Below are positions 1-9,016 of a DNA stretch of 64,000 nucleotides, one piece after another; within the stretch, counting starts at the first letter, position 1; each line of letters starts with the position of its first letter. The notes beneath the pieces were generated by a model. The model ran no database searches. It saw only the letters and a program-made list of their open reading frames with translations, and had not been told where the DNA came from. Location: the NCBI GenBank assembly GCA_015060765.1, contig SUXW01000003.1, forward strand, positions 124,001 to 188,000. The letters run 5' to 3'. This DNA is from Bacteroides sp. Its GTDB lineage: Bacteria; Bacteroidota; Bacteroidia; Bacteroidales; Bacteroidaceae. The position numbers and the translations under genes are program-made.

Positions 1-1
1 T

Positions 2-388
2 GCCGGTGACGATTTCAAGAACGACTGTAACACTCAGATCTGCCAGGCTGATGCTATCCCTGCTGGTTTCGAAGGTCTCGATGCAGGTCCCGAAAGCCGC
101 AAGGCATTCGCTGCAGCTATCGAACCCGCCAAGACTATCCTTTGGAACGGTCCTGCCGGTGTATTCGAATTCGACAACTTCACCGGTGGTTCACGCGCTA
201 TCGCCGAAGCCATTGCTACTGCTACTGCCAACGGCGCCTTCTCTTTGATCGGTGGTGGCGACTCTGTAGCTTGTATCAACAAGTTTGGTATGGCCGATAA
301 GGTATCTTATATCTCTACCGGTGGTGGTGCTTTGCTCGAAGCTATCGAAGGTAAGGTACTTCCGGGTGTAGCGGCTATTAAGGGCTGA
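2..388 (+). CDS. pgk: Phosphoglycerate kinase, C-terminal part (5' truncated by window)
   Basis: Frame 2 reads [94 protein letters not shown], the typical PGK C-terminus. Confidence 0.95.
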   Translation, partial: AGDDFKNDCNTQICQADAIPAGFEGLDAGPESRKAFAAAIEPAKTILWNGPAGVFEFDNFTGGSRAIAEAIATATANGAFSLIGGGDSVACINKFGMADKVSYISTGGGALLEAIEGKVLPGVAAIKG

Positions 389-930
389 TTTTCTTTACTT
401 TTTTCTTTCTGGCAGCAGAAAGAAAAAAGATAACAAAAAAGAAAGACTGCCGGCTGCCGTTCCGGAGCTAAAAATGGAGCTTGTTTCCTAAAGAAAAAGA
501 ACTCGCTAACGCTCAAACAGCTTTTTCTTCTTCACGGAAACAAGCCCCATTTTCTTCACGCTCCTCCACTAAAGGCCGGTCCCCGTGATGCAACATTGCT
601 TCGCTCGTTGAGGTGGGTGTTTTCGAAAGCATACACTTTAACGAGCGAAGCAATGTTGCATCAAACTTCCGGCCTCACTTTTTGGGCGTTAAATGGAGGA
701 AGTTGATGGAGCGTATAGAACAAAAAGCTGTTTGAGCGAAGCGAGTTCTTTTTGTTCAGCGGAAACAACTTTCGGAATAGCCCAAAAAGTGCAGCCGGCG
801 CTTTTTCTTTGTTTCGTTTCTTTTGTGCGCACAAAAGAAATGAAAAGCCCGTGCGGCTAGAGCACAATAAAAGATTCAAAAGAAATGAAAAGCCCGTGCG
901 GCTATAGCACACACCCACGAAAAAAAACAA
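389..930. repeat. Two head-to-head copies of a dispersed, hairpin-rich intergenic element (A1 ~390-660, A2 ~640-920 inverted)
   Basis: Shares blocks (ccggctgccgttccggagct, gaactcgc..gctcaaacagcttttt, cgctcctccactaaaggccgg, caacattgcttcgctcgttg, gccgcacgggcttttcatttcttttgtgcgcacaaaagaaa) with copies at 46.1, 50.1, 52.4, 53.5, 58.4 and 59.6 kb. Confidence 0.85.
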
Positions 931-947
931 AAAAACTTCCTCAATTA

Positions 948-979
948 TTTGGAAGTTTCAAATAAACCCATTACCTTTG
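948..979 (+). promoter_or_regulatory. Bacteroidetes-type promoter upstream of tRNA cluster (TTTG-N20-TACCTTTG)
   Basis: Matches -33 TTTG / -7 TAnnTTTG consensus with 20-nt spacer. Confidence 0.7.
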
Positions 980-1016
980 CACTCGCTTTAGAAAACAAAG
1001 CAGTTCTTTGAAAAAC

Positions 1017-1090
1017 GGTGTGGTAGTTCAGCTGGTTAGAATACCTGCCTGTCACGCAGGGGGTCGCGGGTTCGAGTCCCGTCCATACCG
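1017..1090 (+). tRNA. tRNA-Asp (GTC)
   Basis: GGTGTGG..CCATACC acceptor stem, anticodon loop CTGTCACGC, TTCGAGTCC T-loop. Confidence 0.95.
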
Positions 1091-1130
1091 CTCGATTGAA
1101 CAAGGTTCGCTTCGGCGAATCATTTAGGAT

Positions 1131-1205
1131 GGTCCGTTCGTATATCGGTTAGTACTCAAGATTTTCATTCTTGCAAGGGGGGTTCGATTCCCCCACGGAC
1201 TACCA
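1131..1205 (+). tRNA. tRNA-Glu (TTC), CCA encoded
   Basis: Anticodon loop ATTTTCATT; GGTTCGATTCCCCC T-arm; ends ACCA. Confidence 0.93.
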
Positions 1206-1210
1206 AAATT

Positions 1211-1283
1211 GCGGAAATAGCTCAGTTGGTAGAGCATAACCTTGCCAAGGTTAGGGTCGCGAGTTCGAGCCTCGTTTTCCGCT
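1211..1283 (+). tRNA. tRNA-Gly (GCC)
   Basis: GCGGAAA..TTTCCGC acceptor; anticodon loop CTTGCCAAG. Confidence 0.94.
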
Positions 1284-1292
1284 CTTTTTTTT

Positions 1293-1366
1293 GCCTCTTT
1301 AGCTCAGTTGGCCAGAGCACGTGATTTGTAATCTCGGGGTCGTTGGTTCGAATCCGACAAGAGGCT
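1293..1366 (+). tRNA. tRNA-Thr (TGT)
   Basis: GCCTCTT..AAGAGGC acceptor; anticodon loop ATTTGTAAT. Confidence 0.94.
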
Positions 1367-1371
1367 CACCA

Positions 1372-1401
1372 AGGACGTTTCTACAGAAACGTCCTTTTTT
1401 T
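1372..1401 (+). terminator. Intrinsic terminator after tRNA cluster
   Basis: AGGACGTTTCTACAGAAACGTCCTTTTTTT perfect stem + T tract. Confidence 0.9.
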
Positions 1402-1402
1402 A

Positions 1403-1530
1403 TTTATACAGGACTGATTGTTTATACGGATCAGGCTTTGTCTATATAGGCTCGACTTTATCTATACAGGTCTGGCTTTATTAGGCCGTCTATACAAGTT
1501 TGGTTTTATCTATACAAGTCCGGCTTTTTG
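1403..1530. repeat. Degenerate ~20-bp tandem repeat (consensus tctatacaggtctggcttta), about 6 units
   Basis: Repeated tTtAtaca/tctatata/tctataca..ggcttt units visible by eye. Confidence 0.7.
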
Positions 1531-1543
1531 AGTGATTGGAATC

Positions 1544-2686
1544 CTACTTCTTCTTTCCTTTCCTTACGTTGATCTTGAATCCGTTGTCGCTCACCAGAAT
1601 GTAATGTTTCTGTGTCACGATGTGTACCACCCCCTCTATCTGGTTGCTCTTTTCCACGCCCATGGCGATGTGTGCTACATCCCCCTCGCGGTAGTCCTCG
1701 TACAGTGCTTCGGTCGCTTCCGATCGCTCTTTCAGGAATCGTGCAAAGATACGCACCTGCATCTCCGGTATGCGGATGGGTGTGCCGTCGCTGTTCCTCA
1801 TCACGTAGATGTGCGAGTTGAACCTACTGTCGCGGAACGTCTCCAGGTCGTACCGGTTGGTCCGGAAGAAGAAATAGTGCGGCATCAGGTTCACTTCCTC
1901 CACGCCCTCCTTGGTGTGTCGCCGGTAGATGGCCTGATACAGAAAGCGTACCGTCTGTATTTCGTGTCCCTCTTCCGTCAGCGGCAGGTGAGTCACCACC
2001 ACCTCGTCGTTGCCGTCGGGGTTCCATGTGTTCAGTGTCTCGCCCAGGAGCCGTTCGATGTACTCCTTCTTCAGGCACGACAGCAGGAACCATTGCGGCT
2101 CCCGTTCGTTGGTCAGGTAGTTCAGTGCGACCTTCTCCTGCTTCCGTCCCTTCTTTACATCCCCAATGGGAATCCGCACCTCGATGCAGAACCGTTGCAG
2201 TACCGACAGGTAAAATCGTTTTCCTCTGGGAGTCTTGGTGTCCAAGAAGACCCCTTTCAAACCTTTCAGCGGACCCTGCGGCAAGGTTATCTCCTTAATC
2301 TGTTTGCCGGTGGGCACTTCCTCGATGCGCACCACCGTGTAGTTCTCCGGAATCTGCAGTGTCAGTACAAATTGGTCCATTTCCTCTTGCGACAGCTGCA
2401 CATGTCCCTGTTGGCCCGCTTTCCGGCGTACCCGTTGGAGAATTCCTTTGTTGTTTGTCAACAAAGCATCCAGTTCCGTACCCTCATCTTTTGTCTCCAC
2501 GAAGTACGAATTGTCAACATATTCCTGCAGCAGAAACCTCACGGCAGGTTGGGGTCTGTGCTGCTCCACTATCGATGAAATGGGGAAAAATGAAAGATTC
2601 GAAGCCCTTAAGGCCGCTTCGGCGTTCCCTTTTTCTTTCTTGCTGATTGTTCGGATTAAATGCCACATACTGTACCTAACTTGCAT
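1544..2686 (-). CDS. NusG/UpxY-like transcription antitermination protein, enlarged (380 aa)
   Basis: N-term WHLIRTISKKEKGNAEAALRASNLSFFPISSI resembles NGN domain; internal TLPQGPLKGLKGVFLDTK and C-terminal EGDVAHIAMGVEKSNQIEGVVH resemble KOW motifs; divergent from the CPS operon. Confidence 0.5.
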   Translation of the reverse strand: MQVRYSMWHLIRTISKKEKGNAEAALRASNLSFFPISSIVEQHRPQPAVRFLLQEYVDNSYFVETKDEGTELDALLTNNKGILQRVRRKAGQQGHVQLSQEEMDQFVLTLQIPENYTVVRIEEVPTGKQIKEITLPQGPLKGLKGVFLDTKTPRGKRFYLSVLQRFCIEVRIPIGDVKKGRKQEKVALNYLTNEREPQWFLLSCLKKEYIERLLGETLNTWNPDGNDEVVVTHLPLTEEGHEIQTVRFLYQAIYRRHTKEGVEEVNLMPHYFFFRTNRYDLETFRDSRFNSHIYVMRNSDGTPIRIPEMQVRIFARFLKERSEATEALYEDYREGDVAHIAMGVEKSNQIEGVVHIVTQKHYILVSDNGFKINVRKGKKK

Positions 2687-2745
2687 GCAAAATTAGTTAA
2701 CTGTTTCCAATAATCACCATGAATCGTGAAAAAAATGGGATTTTC

Positions 2746-2777
2746 TTTCTTTATATAAAAATAATAACTTACTTTTG
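2746..2777 (+). promoter_or_regulatory. Candidate CPS operon promoter (TTTC-N20-TACTTTTG)
   Basis: Matches TAnnTTTG -7 consensus, near-consensus -33, ~190 nt upstream of first CPS gene. Confidence 0.55.
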
Positions 2778-2969
2778 TAACACAATTTAAGGATAGAGGC
2801 CCGTCGCACGATGTGCCGTCCGTGGTAACTTCCCGTTTTTCGGGGGGACTTTTTCTATTAGAAATATTATAGCATGTTTTTTCGCAAGAATTTGATAGAC
2901 AATGATTAAAAAATCATTGTTTGCCTTTTCTATGCCCTTTTCCTCGCAAATAAAAATTAAGATTGATAC

Positions 2970-4898
2970 ATGAAACGATTGAAGGTTAAATTGAAACAAC
3001 TGATTATTCGGTTGAGTCAGGTCAGGTACATGAATCGCGCGGCGGTTCTTTTATTGGACACATTTCTCTCCGTATTCTCCACTTTGATGGTCATCCTGTT
3101 TGTCCGCTTCGGTTTGTGGTACAAACTCTCTTTGGGCGATTCGTTGCTCTTGTGCGGCGTATCCCTGGTGGCCACCTTCCTATCCATCCTGGCTTTCCGC
3201 ACCTATGCCAACGTCATCCGTTATTCCACGTTGCGCGAAGTGTGGCGTCTCCTTATGATGGTCATTGCCAAGGAATGCATTTGCGTCCTGCCCATCTGCT
3301 TTACCGACATCCTGCCACACCGGCAGTTGGCCTTCTTTGTAGCCGATTTCTTTGTCGCCTTCGTGGTGCTCCTTTGCTTCCGCATCTTCCTGCTCAATGT
3401 ATACAACCTCATCCAGATGTCCAACTACAGCAAGAAGAAGAACATCCTCATCTACGGCATCGGGGAGGACAGTGTAACCTTGGCGCAGGGCAGTACCAAG
3501 ATCTACATGCTCGACTATGTGGTGCGCGGCTTCCTGGTGAAAGACCCCAAGAAACGCCGTTTTATGTTGGCCGGTATGAATGTCTACAGTGCCAACAGCG
3601 TGGAAGAACTCAAGAAAGTGGCCTATACCCACAACATCGAGGGCATACTGTTCCCCACCATGGCTCTGGCGCAACGCTCCGAGAAGACCATCATCTGCAT
3701 GTGCAAAGAGCTCAACCTCCGCGTGCTGGTAGTCCCCAACACCGAAGAGATGAAGGGCGGCATTGTGAACCGTTCCATCCGCCACATCCACATCGAGGAC
3801 CTCTTGGGACGCGAAGAAATCCAGATCAACTTCAAGGAAATCGGTGCCCTGTTGCAGCGTAAGTCCGTTCTGGTAACCGGAGCCGCTGGTAGCATCGGTA
3901 GCGAAATCTGCCGCCAGCTGGCCAAGTTCGATATCCAGCAGCTCATCTGCTACGACATGGGCGAGACCCCCATGCACGACCTCCGTCTGGAGCTCGAAGA
4001 GAAATACCCCCGCCTCAAGTTCATCCCCGTCATTGGCGATGTGCGTAGCGAGGAACGTCTCGACTTCGTGTTCCGCGCCTACCATCCGCAGGTAGTGTTC
4101 CATGCCGCGGCCTACAAGCACGTGCCCCTTATGGAAGAAAACCCCTGCGAAGCCATCCGCGTGAATGTATACGGCACCCGCAACGTGGCCGATACCGCCG
4201 TGAAGTACGGTGTGGAAAAGTTTGTCATGGTCTCTACCGACAAGGCCGTGAACCCCACCAACATCATGGGCTGCAGCAAGCGTCTGGCCGAAATTTATGT
4301 ACAGAGCCTCAATGCCGCCATCCAGAAAGGCGAGGTGAAGGGCGTTACCAAGTTCATCACCACCCGTTTCGGCAATGTGCTGGGCAGCAACGGCTCCGTT
4401 ATTCCCCGTTTCAAGGAACAGATCAAACAGGGCGGTCCCGTTACGGTGACCCATCCCGATATCATCCGCTTCTTTATGACCATCCCCGAAGCCTGCCGCC
4501 TGGTGCTCGAAGCCGGTACCATGGGCAATGGAGGCGAAATCTTCGTCTTCGATATGGGTGAACCCGTGAAGATAGCCGACCTGGCCCGTCGCATGATCGA
4601 GCTGGCCGGATTCCGTCCCGACAAGGACATCCAGATAAAGTACACCGGTCTCCGTCCGGGCGAAAAGCTCTACGAAGAAGTGCTCAGCGACAAGGAGAAC
4701 ACCAAGGAAACCCCGCATCCCAAGATCAATGTGGCTGCCGTCCGCGAGTACGACTACTGGCAAGTGCTTCCGCATGTCGAGTCGCTCACCCGTCTCAGTA
4801 TCGAGGTGAAGATCCCCGAAATGGTCATCGAGATGAAGGAAGTGGTTCCCGAGTTCAAGAGCCGCAATTCCGTTTACGAAATGTACGATAAGAAATAA
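2970..4898 (+). CDS. CapD/FlaA1-type membrane-anchored nucleoside-diphosphate sugar epimerase/dehydratase
   Basis: 642 aa; N-terminal TM segments; VTGAAGSIGSEICRQL Rossmann motif; FHAAAYKHVPLMEENP; GLRPGEKLYEE. Confidence 0.92.
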   Translation: MKRLKVKLKQLIIRLSQVRYMNRAAVLLLDTFLSVFSTLMVILFVRFGLWYKLSLGDSLLLCGVSLVATFLSILAFRTYANVIRYSTLREVWRLLMMVIAKECICVLPICFTDILPHRQLAFFVADFFVAFVVLLCFRIFLLNVYNLIQMSNYSKKKNILIYGIGEDSVTLAQGSTKIYMLDYVVRGFLVKDPKKRRFMLAGMNVYSANSVEELKKVAYTHNIEGILFPTMALAQRSEKTIICMCKELNLRVLVVPNTEEMKGGIVNRSIRHIHIEDLLGREEIQINFKEIGALLQRKSVLVTGAAGSIGSEICRQLAKFDIQQLICYDMGETPMHDLRLELEEKYPRLKFIPVIGDVRSEERLDFVFRAYHPQVVFHAAAYKHVPLMEENPCEAIRVNVYGTRNVADTAVKYGVEKFVMVSTDKAVNPTNIMGCSKRLAEIYVQSLNAAIQKGEVKGVTKFITTRFGNVLGSNGSVIPRFKEQIKQGGPVTVTHPDIIRFFMTIPEACRLVLEAGTMGNGGEIFVFDMGEPVKIADLARRMIELAGFRPDKDIQIKYTGLRPGEKLYEEVLSDKENTKETPHPKINVAAVREYDYWQVLPHVESLTRLSIEVKIPEMVIEMKEVVPEFKSRNSVYEMYDKK

Positions 4899-4899
4899 T

Positions 4900-5973
4900 A
4901 TGCTGAACTATAACATATCTTTGGAAGGCAAGACCGTCCTGGTGACGGGTGCCGCCGGTTTCATCGGATGCAATTTGTCCTTGAAACTGTTGAGAGAGAG
5001 TAAGAACGTGACCGTAGTGGGCATCGACAACATGAACGACTACTACGACGTGCGCATCAAGGAAGAACGCCTGGCGCAGCTCACGCAGTATTCCAACTTT
5101 GTCTTTGTGAAGGGCGACATTGCCGACCGTGCCGCTATCGACACCCTGTTTGCCGAGTATCGTCCGCAAGTAGTGGTCAACCTTGCAGCCCAGGCAGGTG
5201 TGCGCTACAGCATCACCAATCCCGAGGCCTACATTGCCAGCAACTTGGTGGGCTTCTTCAACATCCTCGAAGCCTGCCGCCACAGTTACGACGAAGGCTG
5301 CACCCCCGTGGAACACTTGGTATATGCCAGCTCCAGCAGCGTGTACGGATCCAACAAGAAGATCCCTTACAGCACCGACGACCAGGTGGACAACCCCGTG
5401 TCGCTCTATGCCGCCACCAAGAAGAGCAACGAACTCATGGCCCATGCCTATTCCAAGCTCTACAACATCCCCAGTACCGGCTTGCGCTTCTTCACCGTCT
5501 ATGGACCCGCCGGTCGGCCCGACATGGCCTACTTCGGCTTTACCGACAAACTCGTGGCCGGCAAGACCATCCAGATTTTCAACTACGGTCATTGCAAGCG
5601 CGATTTCACTTACGTAGACGATATCGTGGAAGGCATCACCCGCATCATGCAGCATGCCCCCGAACGTAGAGTAGGCGAGGACGGCCTCCCCGTACCGCCC
5701 TATAAAGTATATAATATAGGTAACAACCAGCCCGAGAACCTCCTCGATTTCGTACAGATCTTGCAGGAAGAACTCGTGCGTGCCGGTGTGCTTCCAGCCG
5801 ATTACGATTTCGAAGCCCACAAGCAGCTCGTGCCCATGCAGCCCGGCGATGTCCCCGTGACCTACGCCGATGTCACCGCCTTGCAAGAAGATTTCGGATT
5901 CAAGCCCAGTACCTCCCTTCGTCAGGGCCTCCGTGCCTTTGCCGAGTGGTATGCCGCCTATTATAATTTATAA
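4900..5973 (+). CDS. NAD-dependent epimerase, UDP-glucuronate 4-epimerase-like
   Basis: LVTGAAGFIGCNLSLKLL, GIDNMNDYYDVRIKEERL, NLAAQAGVRYSITNPEAY, PVSLYAATKKSNELMAHAY. Confidence 0.9.
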   Translation: MLNYNISLEGKTVLVTGAAGFIGCNLSLKLLRESKNVTVVGIDNMNDYYDVRIKEERLAQLTQYSNFVFVKGDIADRAAIDTLFAEYRPQVVVNLAAQAGVRYSITNPEAYIASNLVGFFNILEACRHSYDEGCTPVEHLVYASSSSVYGSNKKIPYSTDDQVDNPVSLYAATKKSNELMAHAYSKLYNIPSTGLRFFTVYGPAGRPDMAYFGFTDKLVAGKTIQIFNYGHCKRDFTYVDDIVEGITRIMQHAPERRVGEDGLPVPPYKVYNIGNNQPENLLDFVQILQEELVRAGVLPADYDFEAHKQLVPMQPGDVPVTYADVTALQEDFGFKPSTSLRQGLRAFAEWYAAYYNL

Positions 5974-6023
5974 TTCTCAATTTTTATTTTTTAATTCTCA
6001 ATTTTTAATTCTCAATTCCCAAA

Positions 6024-7160
6024 GTGCAGTATCACATCTTTTCTCCCTATCGCGTCTGCCCGTTGGGCGCACACGTCGATCACCAGCACGGCCTGGTTAC
6101 CGGCTTTGCCATCGACAAGGGCGTGGACCTCTGGTTCACACCGAGTGAAGACGGTCGGGTGCACCTCGAGTCACAGACCTTCGAGGGCATTGTAGACTTC
6201 GACATCACCCAGCCCACCCAGATGAAGGAAGGCAATTGGGGCGACTACGCCCGTGGTGCCAAGTACGCATTGAAGAAACGCTTCCACCTCTCCCGGGGTA
6301 TTCGGGGTGTCATCAAGGGAAGCCTGCCCATTGGCGGACTCTCCTCCAGTGCCGCTGTGCTCATTGCCTACGTCATGGCGTTTGCCAAGGCCAACAACAT
6401 CACCCTCACCCCCATGGAAGTCATCAAGATATCCAGTCAGGCCGAGCGCGAATACATCGGTCTCACCAACGGTATCCTCGACCAGGCCTGTATCGCCTTG
6501 AGCGAAAAAGATGCCCTGCTCTTCCTCGATACCGATACCGAGCAGTACCGCCTTATCCGTCGCAATCCCCGCATGCCCCAGTTCGAGCTGGCCATTATCT
6601 TCAGCGGGCTCACCCGTAGCCTGGTGAACAGCGACTACAACCTGCGTGTGGCCGAGTGCAAGACCGCTGCCTGGAACATGATGGCCTATACCGGTATGCC
6701 GCTCAAGAGCTTCGACAAGACCTTCTTGCGCGACATCCCCAAGGAAACCTTCGACCTCACCAAGGATAAGATGCCCCCCCGCTTCGCCCGTCGTGCCGAG
6801 CATTTCTACAGCGAATACAAGCGCGTGCGCAAGGGAGTCACCGCGTGGGAAACCGGCAACCTCGCCCTCTTCGGCCAGCTCAGTTTCGAGAGCTGCCAGA
6901 GTTCCATCAAGAACTACGAGTGCGGTAGCGAAGAGCTCATAGCCATCTACAACATCATGCGCCAGACCGACGGCATCTACGGAGGCCGTTTCAGTGGAGC
7001 CGGATTCAAGGGCGCCTGCATTGCCCTGGTCGATTCCGCCAAGCGCGACCAGATACGCGAACAGATTACCACCGAATATCTTCGTATGTTCCCCGAATAC
7101 GAAGGCAGTTTCGAAATCCATTTCTGCCAGACAGACAATGGTGCCCGATTTATAGAATAA
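6024..7160 (+). CDS. GHMP kinase (galactokinase-like), GTG start
   Basis: PYRVCPLGAHVDHQHG; GSLPIGGLSSSAAVLIAY; GGRFSGAGFKGACIALV. Confidence 0.85.
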   Translation: MQYHIFSPYRVCPLGAHVDHQHGLVTGFAIDKGVDLWFTPSEDGRVHLESQTFEGIVDFDITQPTQMKEGNWGDYARGAKYALKKRFHLSRGIRGVIKGSLPIGGLSSSAAVLIAYVMAFAKANNITLTPMEVIKISSQAEREYIGLTNGILDQACIALSEKDALLFLDTDTEQYRLIRRNPRMPQFELAIIFSGLTRSLVNSDYNLRVAECKTAAWNMMAYTGMPLKSFDKTFLRDIPKETFDLTKDKMPPRFARRAEHFYSEYKRVRKGVTAWETGNLALFGQLSFESCQSSIKNYECGSEELIAIYNIMRQTDGIYGGRFSGAGFKGACIALVDSAKRDQIREQITTEYLRMFPEYEGSFEIHFCQTDNGARFIE

Positions 7161-7167
7161 CGTTAGA

Positions 7168-7905
7168 ATGAAGAATATTGTCATAGCTGCCGGTTACGCC
7201 ACCCGTTTGGGCGAACTCACCAAGAACTTCCCCAAGCCCCTGTTGCAAATCGGCCAAAGCACCATTCTGGGCCGCATGCTCGATGACATCGACCGCATCC
7301 CCCAGATCGATGAGCACATCCTCATCACCAACCACAAGTTCGCCCCCATCTTTCGCGAATGGGCCGCGAAGCAAAGCTATACCAAGCCCATCACCATTAT
7401 CGACGATGGCACCGAGACCAACGACACCCGCCTGGGCGCCGTGTGCGACCTCCTTTTCGCCATCGACCAATTGCATATCGACGACGACATGCTGGTAGTC
7501 GCTGCCGATAACCTCCTGTTTTTCTCCTTCCAGGAATTCGTGGACTTCGCCTTGCAGAAAGGCACCAGTTGCATCATGTGCCACGAGCAGCCCAGTATCG
7601 AGAAACTTCAGCGCACCGGAGTCATTGTGATGGACCAGCAGAACCGAGTATTGAACATGGAAGAAAAGCCCCAGCAGCCCAAGAGCCACTGGGCCGTACC
7701 TCCTTTCTACATTTATTTAAAGAAAGACCTCGATTTGGTAAAGCAGAGCGTAGCCAATGGCTGCGGAAAGGATGCACCCGGCAACCTCGCCCATTACATG
7801 GTAGAAAAGACCGTGATGCACGCCTGGCCCATGAGTGCCGGTCGCTTCGATATCGGTAGCCTTGATACCTATTACGAAGCCTGCGAAAAGTTCGGTAAAA
7901 TATAA
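7168..7905 (+). CDS. Sugar-phosphate nucleotidyltransferase
   Basis: MKNIVIAAGYATRLGELTKNFPKPLLQIG signature; WAVPPFYIYLKKD. Confidence 0.88.
   Translation: MKNIVIAAGYATRLGELTKNFPKPLLQIGQSTILGRMLDDIDRIPQIDEHILITNHKFAPIFREWAAKQSYTKPITIIDDGTETNDTRLGAVCDLLFAIDQLHIDDDMLVVAADNLLFFSFQEFVDFALQKGTSCIMCHEQPSIEKLQRTGVIVMDQQNRVLNMEEKPQQPKSHWAVPPFYIYLKKDLDLVKQSVANGCGKDAPGNLAHYMVEKTVMHAWPMSAGRFDIGSLDTYYEACEKFGKI
7887..7899 (+). repeat. Left 13-bp direct repeat AAAGTTCGGTAAA bounding defence-like cassette 1
   Basis: Identical to 12011-12023; covers last codons KFGK of the nucleotidyltransferase. Confidence 0.8.
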
Positions 7906-7926
7906 GTTTGCCACAATTTGGTTCTT

Positions 7927-9006
7927 ATGATTACTAAATTACATATTAAAGGTTATAAGTCAATTCAAGACCAAGAGATAGACCTGACTCCTATCAATAT
8001 ATTGATTGGTGGAAATGGAATCGGTAAATCCAATTTTATTTCTACATTCAGTTTGATGCGCAGTTTATATGAAAAGGAATTGCAGTCTTATGTATTGAAA
8101 AAAGGAGGTGCAGATGTTTTACTTCATATGGGGAAGAAACTGACAAAAACGATGTCTGTCGACTTCTCTTTTTTGCGTGGAGAATATCAAAACAGGTATT
8201 TTGTTGAATTACAGGAAGCGCAGGATAGTTTGATTATCAAGCAAACTTCTACTGCATTTTTGTTTGCTGACGAATGGAAATGGCAGGTTTGCGATTTAGA
8301 TGTAAAGGAAGCAACAATTAAGGACGATCGGAAAGGTCAGGCATGGTATGTAAGTGATTTGATGAGTCAATTTAAAGTATATCATTTTCATGATGCCGGT
8401 GATACTTCTCCTATGAAGTCTAAGTCAAAGATTGACGATAACCGTTCTTTAAAGAAGGATGGTTCAAATATTGCCTCTTTCTTGTATTATCTACAGAAAA
8501 AACATCCCAAATGCTTTACACGTATTGAAAGTGTTATTCAGTCGGTATCTCCATTTTTCTCTTCATTTGCATTGGAGCCCAATCGTTTGAATCCGGATGT
8601 CATAGCATTGGAGTGGAAACAAAAAGACGTAGAGGATGTATATTTCAATGCTTATCAGTTGTCCGACGGAACTTTACGGTTTATATGTCTGGCTACATTG
8701 TTGTTACAACCGGATCCTCCCCCTACCATTATTATTGATGAACCGGAATTGGGGCTTCATCCTATGGCTATTAATAAATTGGCGGCTTTAATCAAGAAAG
8801 TGTCTCATAAGTCACAGATTATTATTTCCACGCAATCCGTTAATTTGGTGGATAATTTTAATGCCGAAGATATATTGGTAGTGGATATGAAAGAACATGC
8901 TTCGTACTTTCACCGTTTGAGTAGTGATGATTTGTCCGTTTGGTTGGAACAATATAGTATTGGCGAAATTTGGGAGAAGAACTTGATAGGTGGCCAACCC
9001 TTTTAA
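7927..9006 (+). CDS. AAA (AAA_15/21-like, SMC/OLD-type) ATPase
   Basis: LHIKGYKSIQDQEIDL; Walker A IGGNGIGKSNFI; Walker B PTIIIDEPELGLHP; IIISTQSVNLVD. Confidence 0.88.
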   Translation: MITKLHIKGYKSIQDQEIDLTPINILIGGNGIGKSNFISTFSLMRSLYEKELQSYVLKKGGADVLLHMGKKLTKTMSVDFSFLRGEYQNRYFVELQEAQDSLIIKQTSTAFLFADEWKWQVCDLDVKEATIKDDRKGQAWYVSDLMSQFKVYHFHDAGDTSPMKSKSKIDDNRSLKKDGSNIASFLYYLQKKHPKCFTRIESVIQSVSPFFSSFALEPNRLNPDVIALEWKQKDVEDVYFNAYQLSDGTLRFICLATLLLQPDPPPTIIIDEPELGLHPMAINKLAALIKKVSHKSQIIISTQSVNLVDNFNAEDILVVDMKEHASYFHRLSSDDLSVWLEQYSIGEIWEKNLIGGQPF

Positions 9007-9016
9007 ATGAGTTTGC

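Noticed and set aside
2690-2969. Possible invertible CPS promoter
   Set aside because: No convincing pair of inverted repeats flanking the promoter could be found by eye.
3180-4775. 531-aa minus-strand ORF and similar long antisense ORFs (1532-2578 +, 4855-5886 -, 6171-7184 -, 54642-56198 -, 59893-61131 +, 61248-62429 +)
   Set aside because: Mirror images of well-supported GC-rich genes; low-complexity composition and no recognisable motif.
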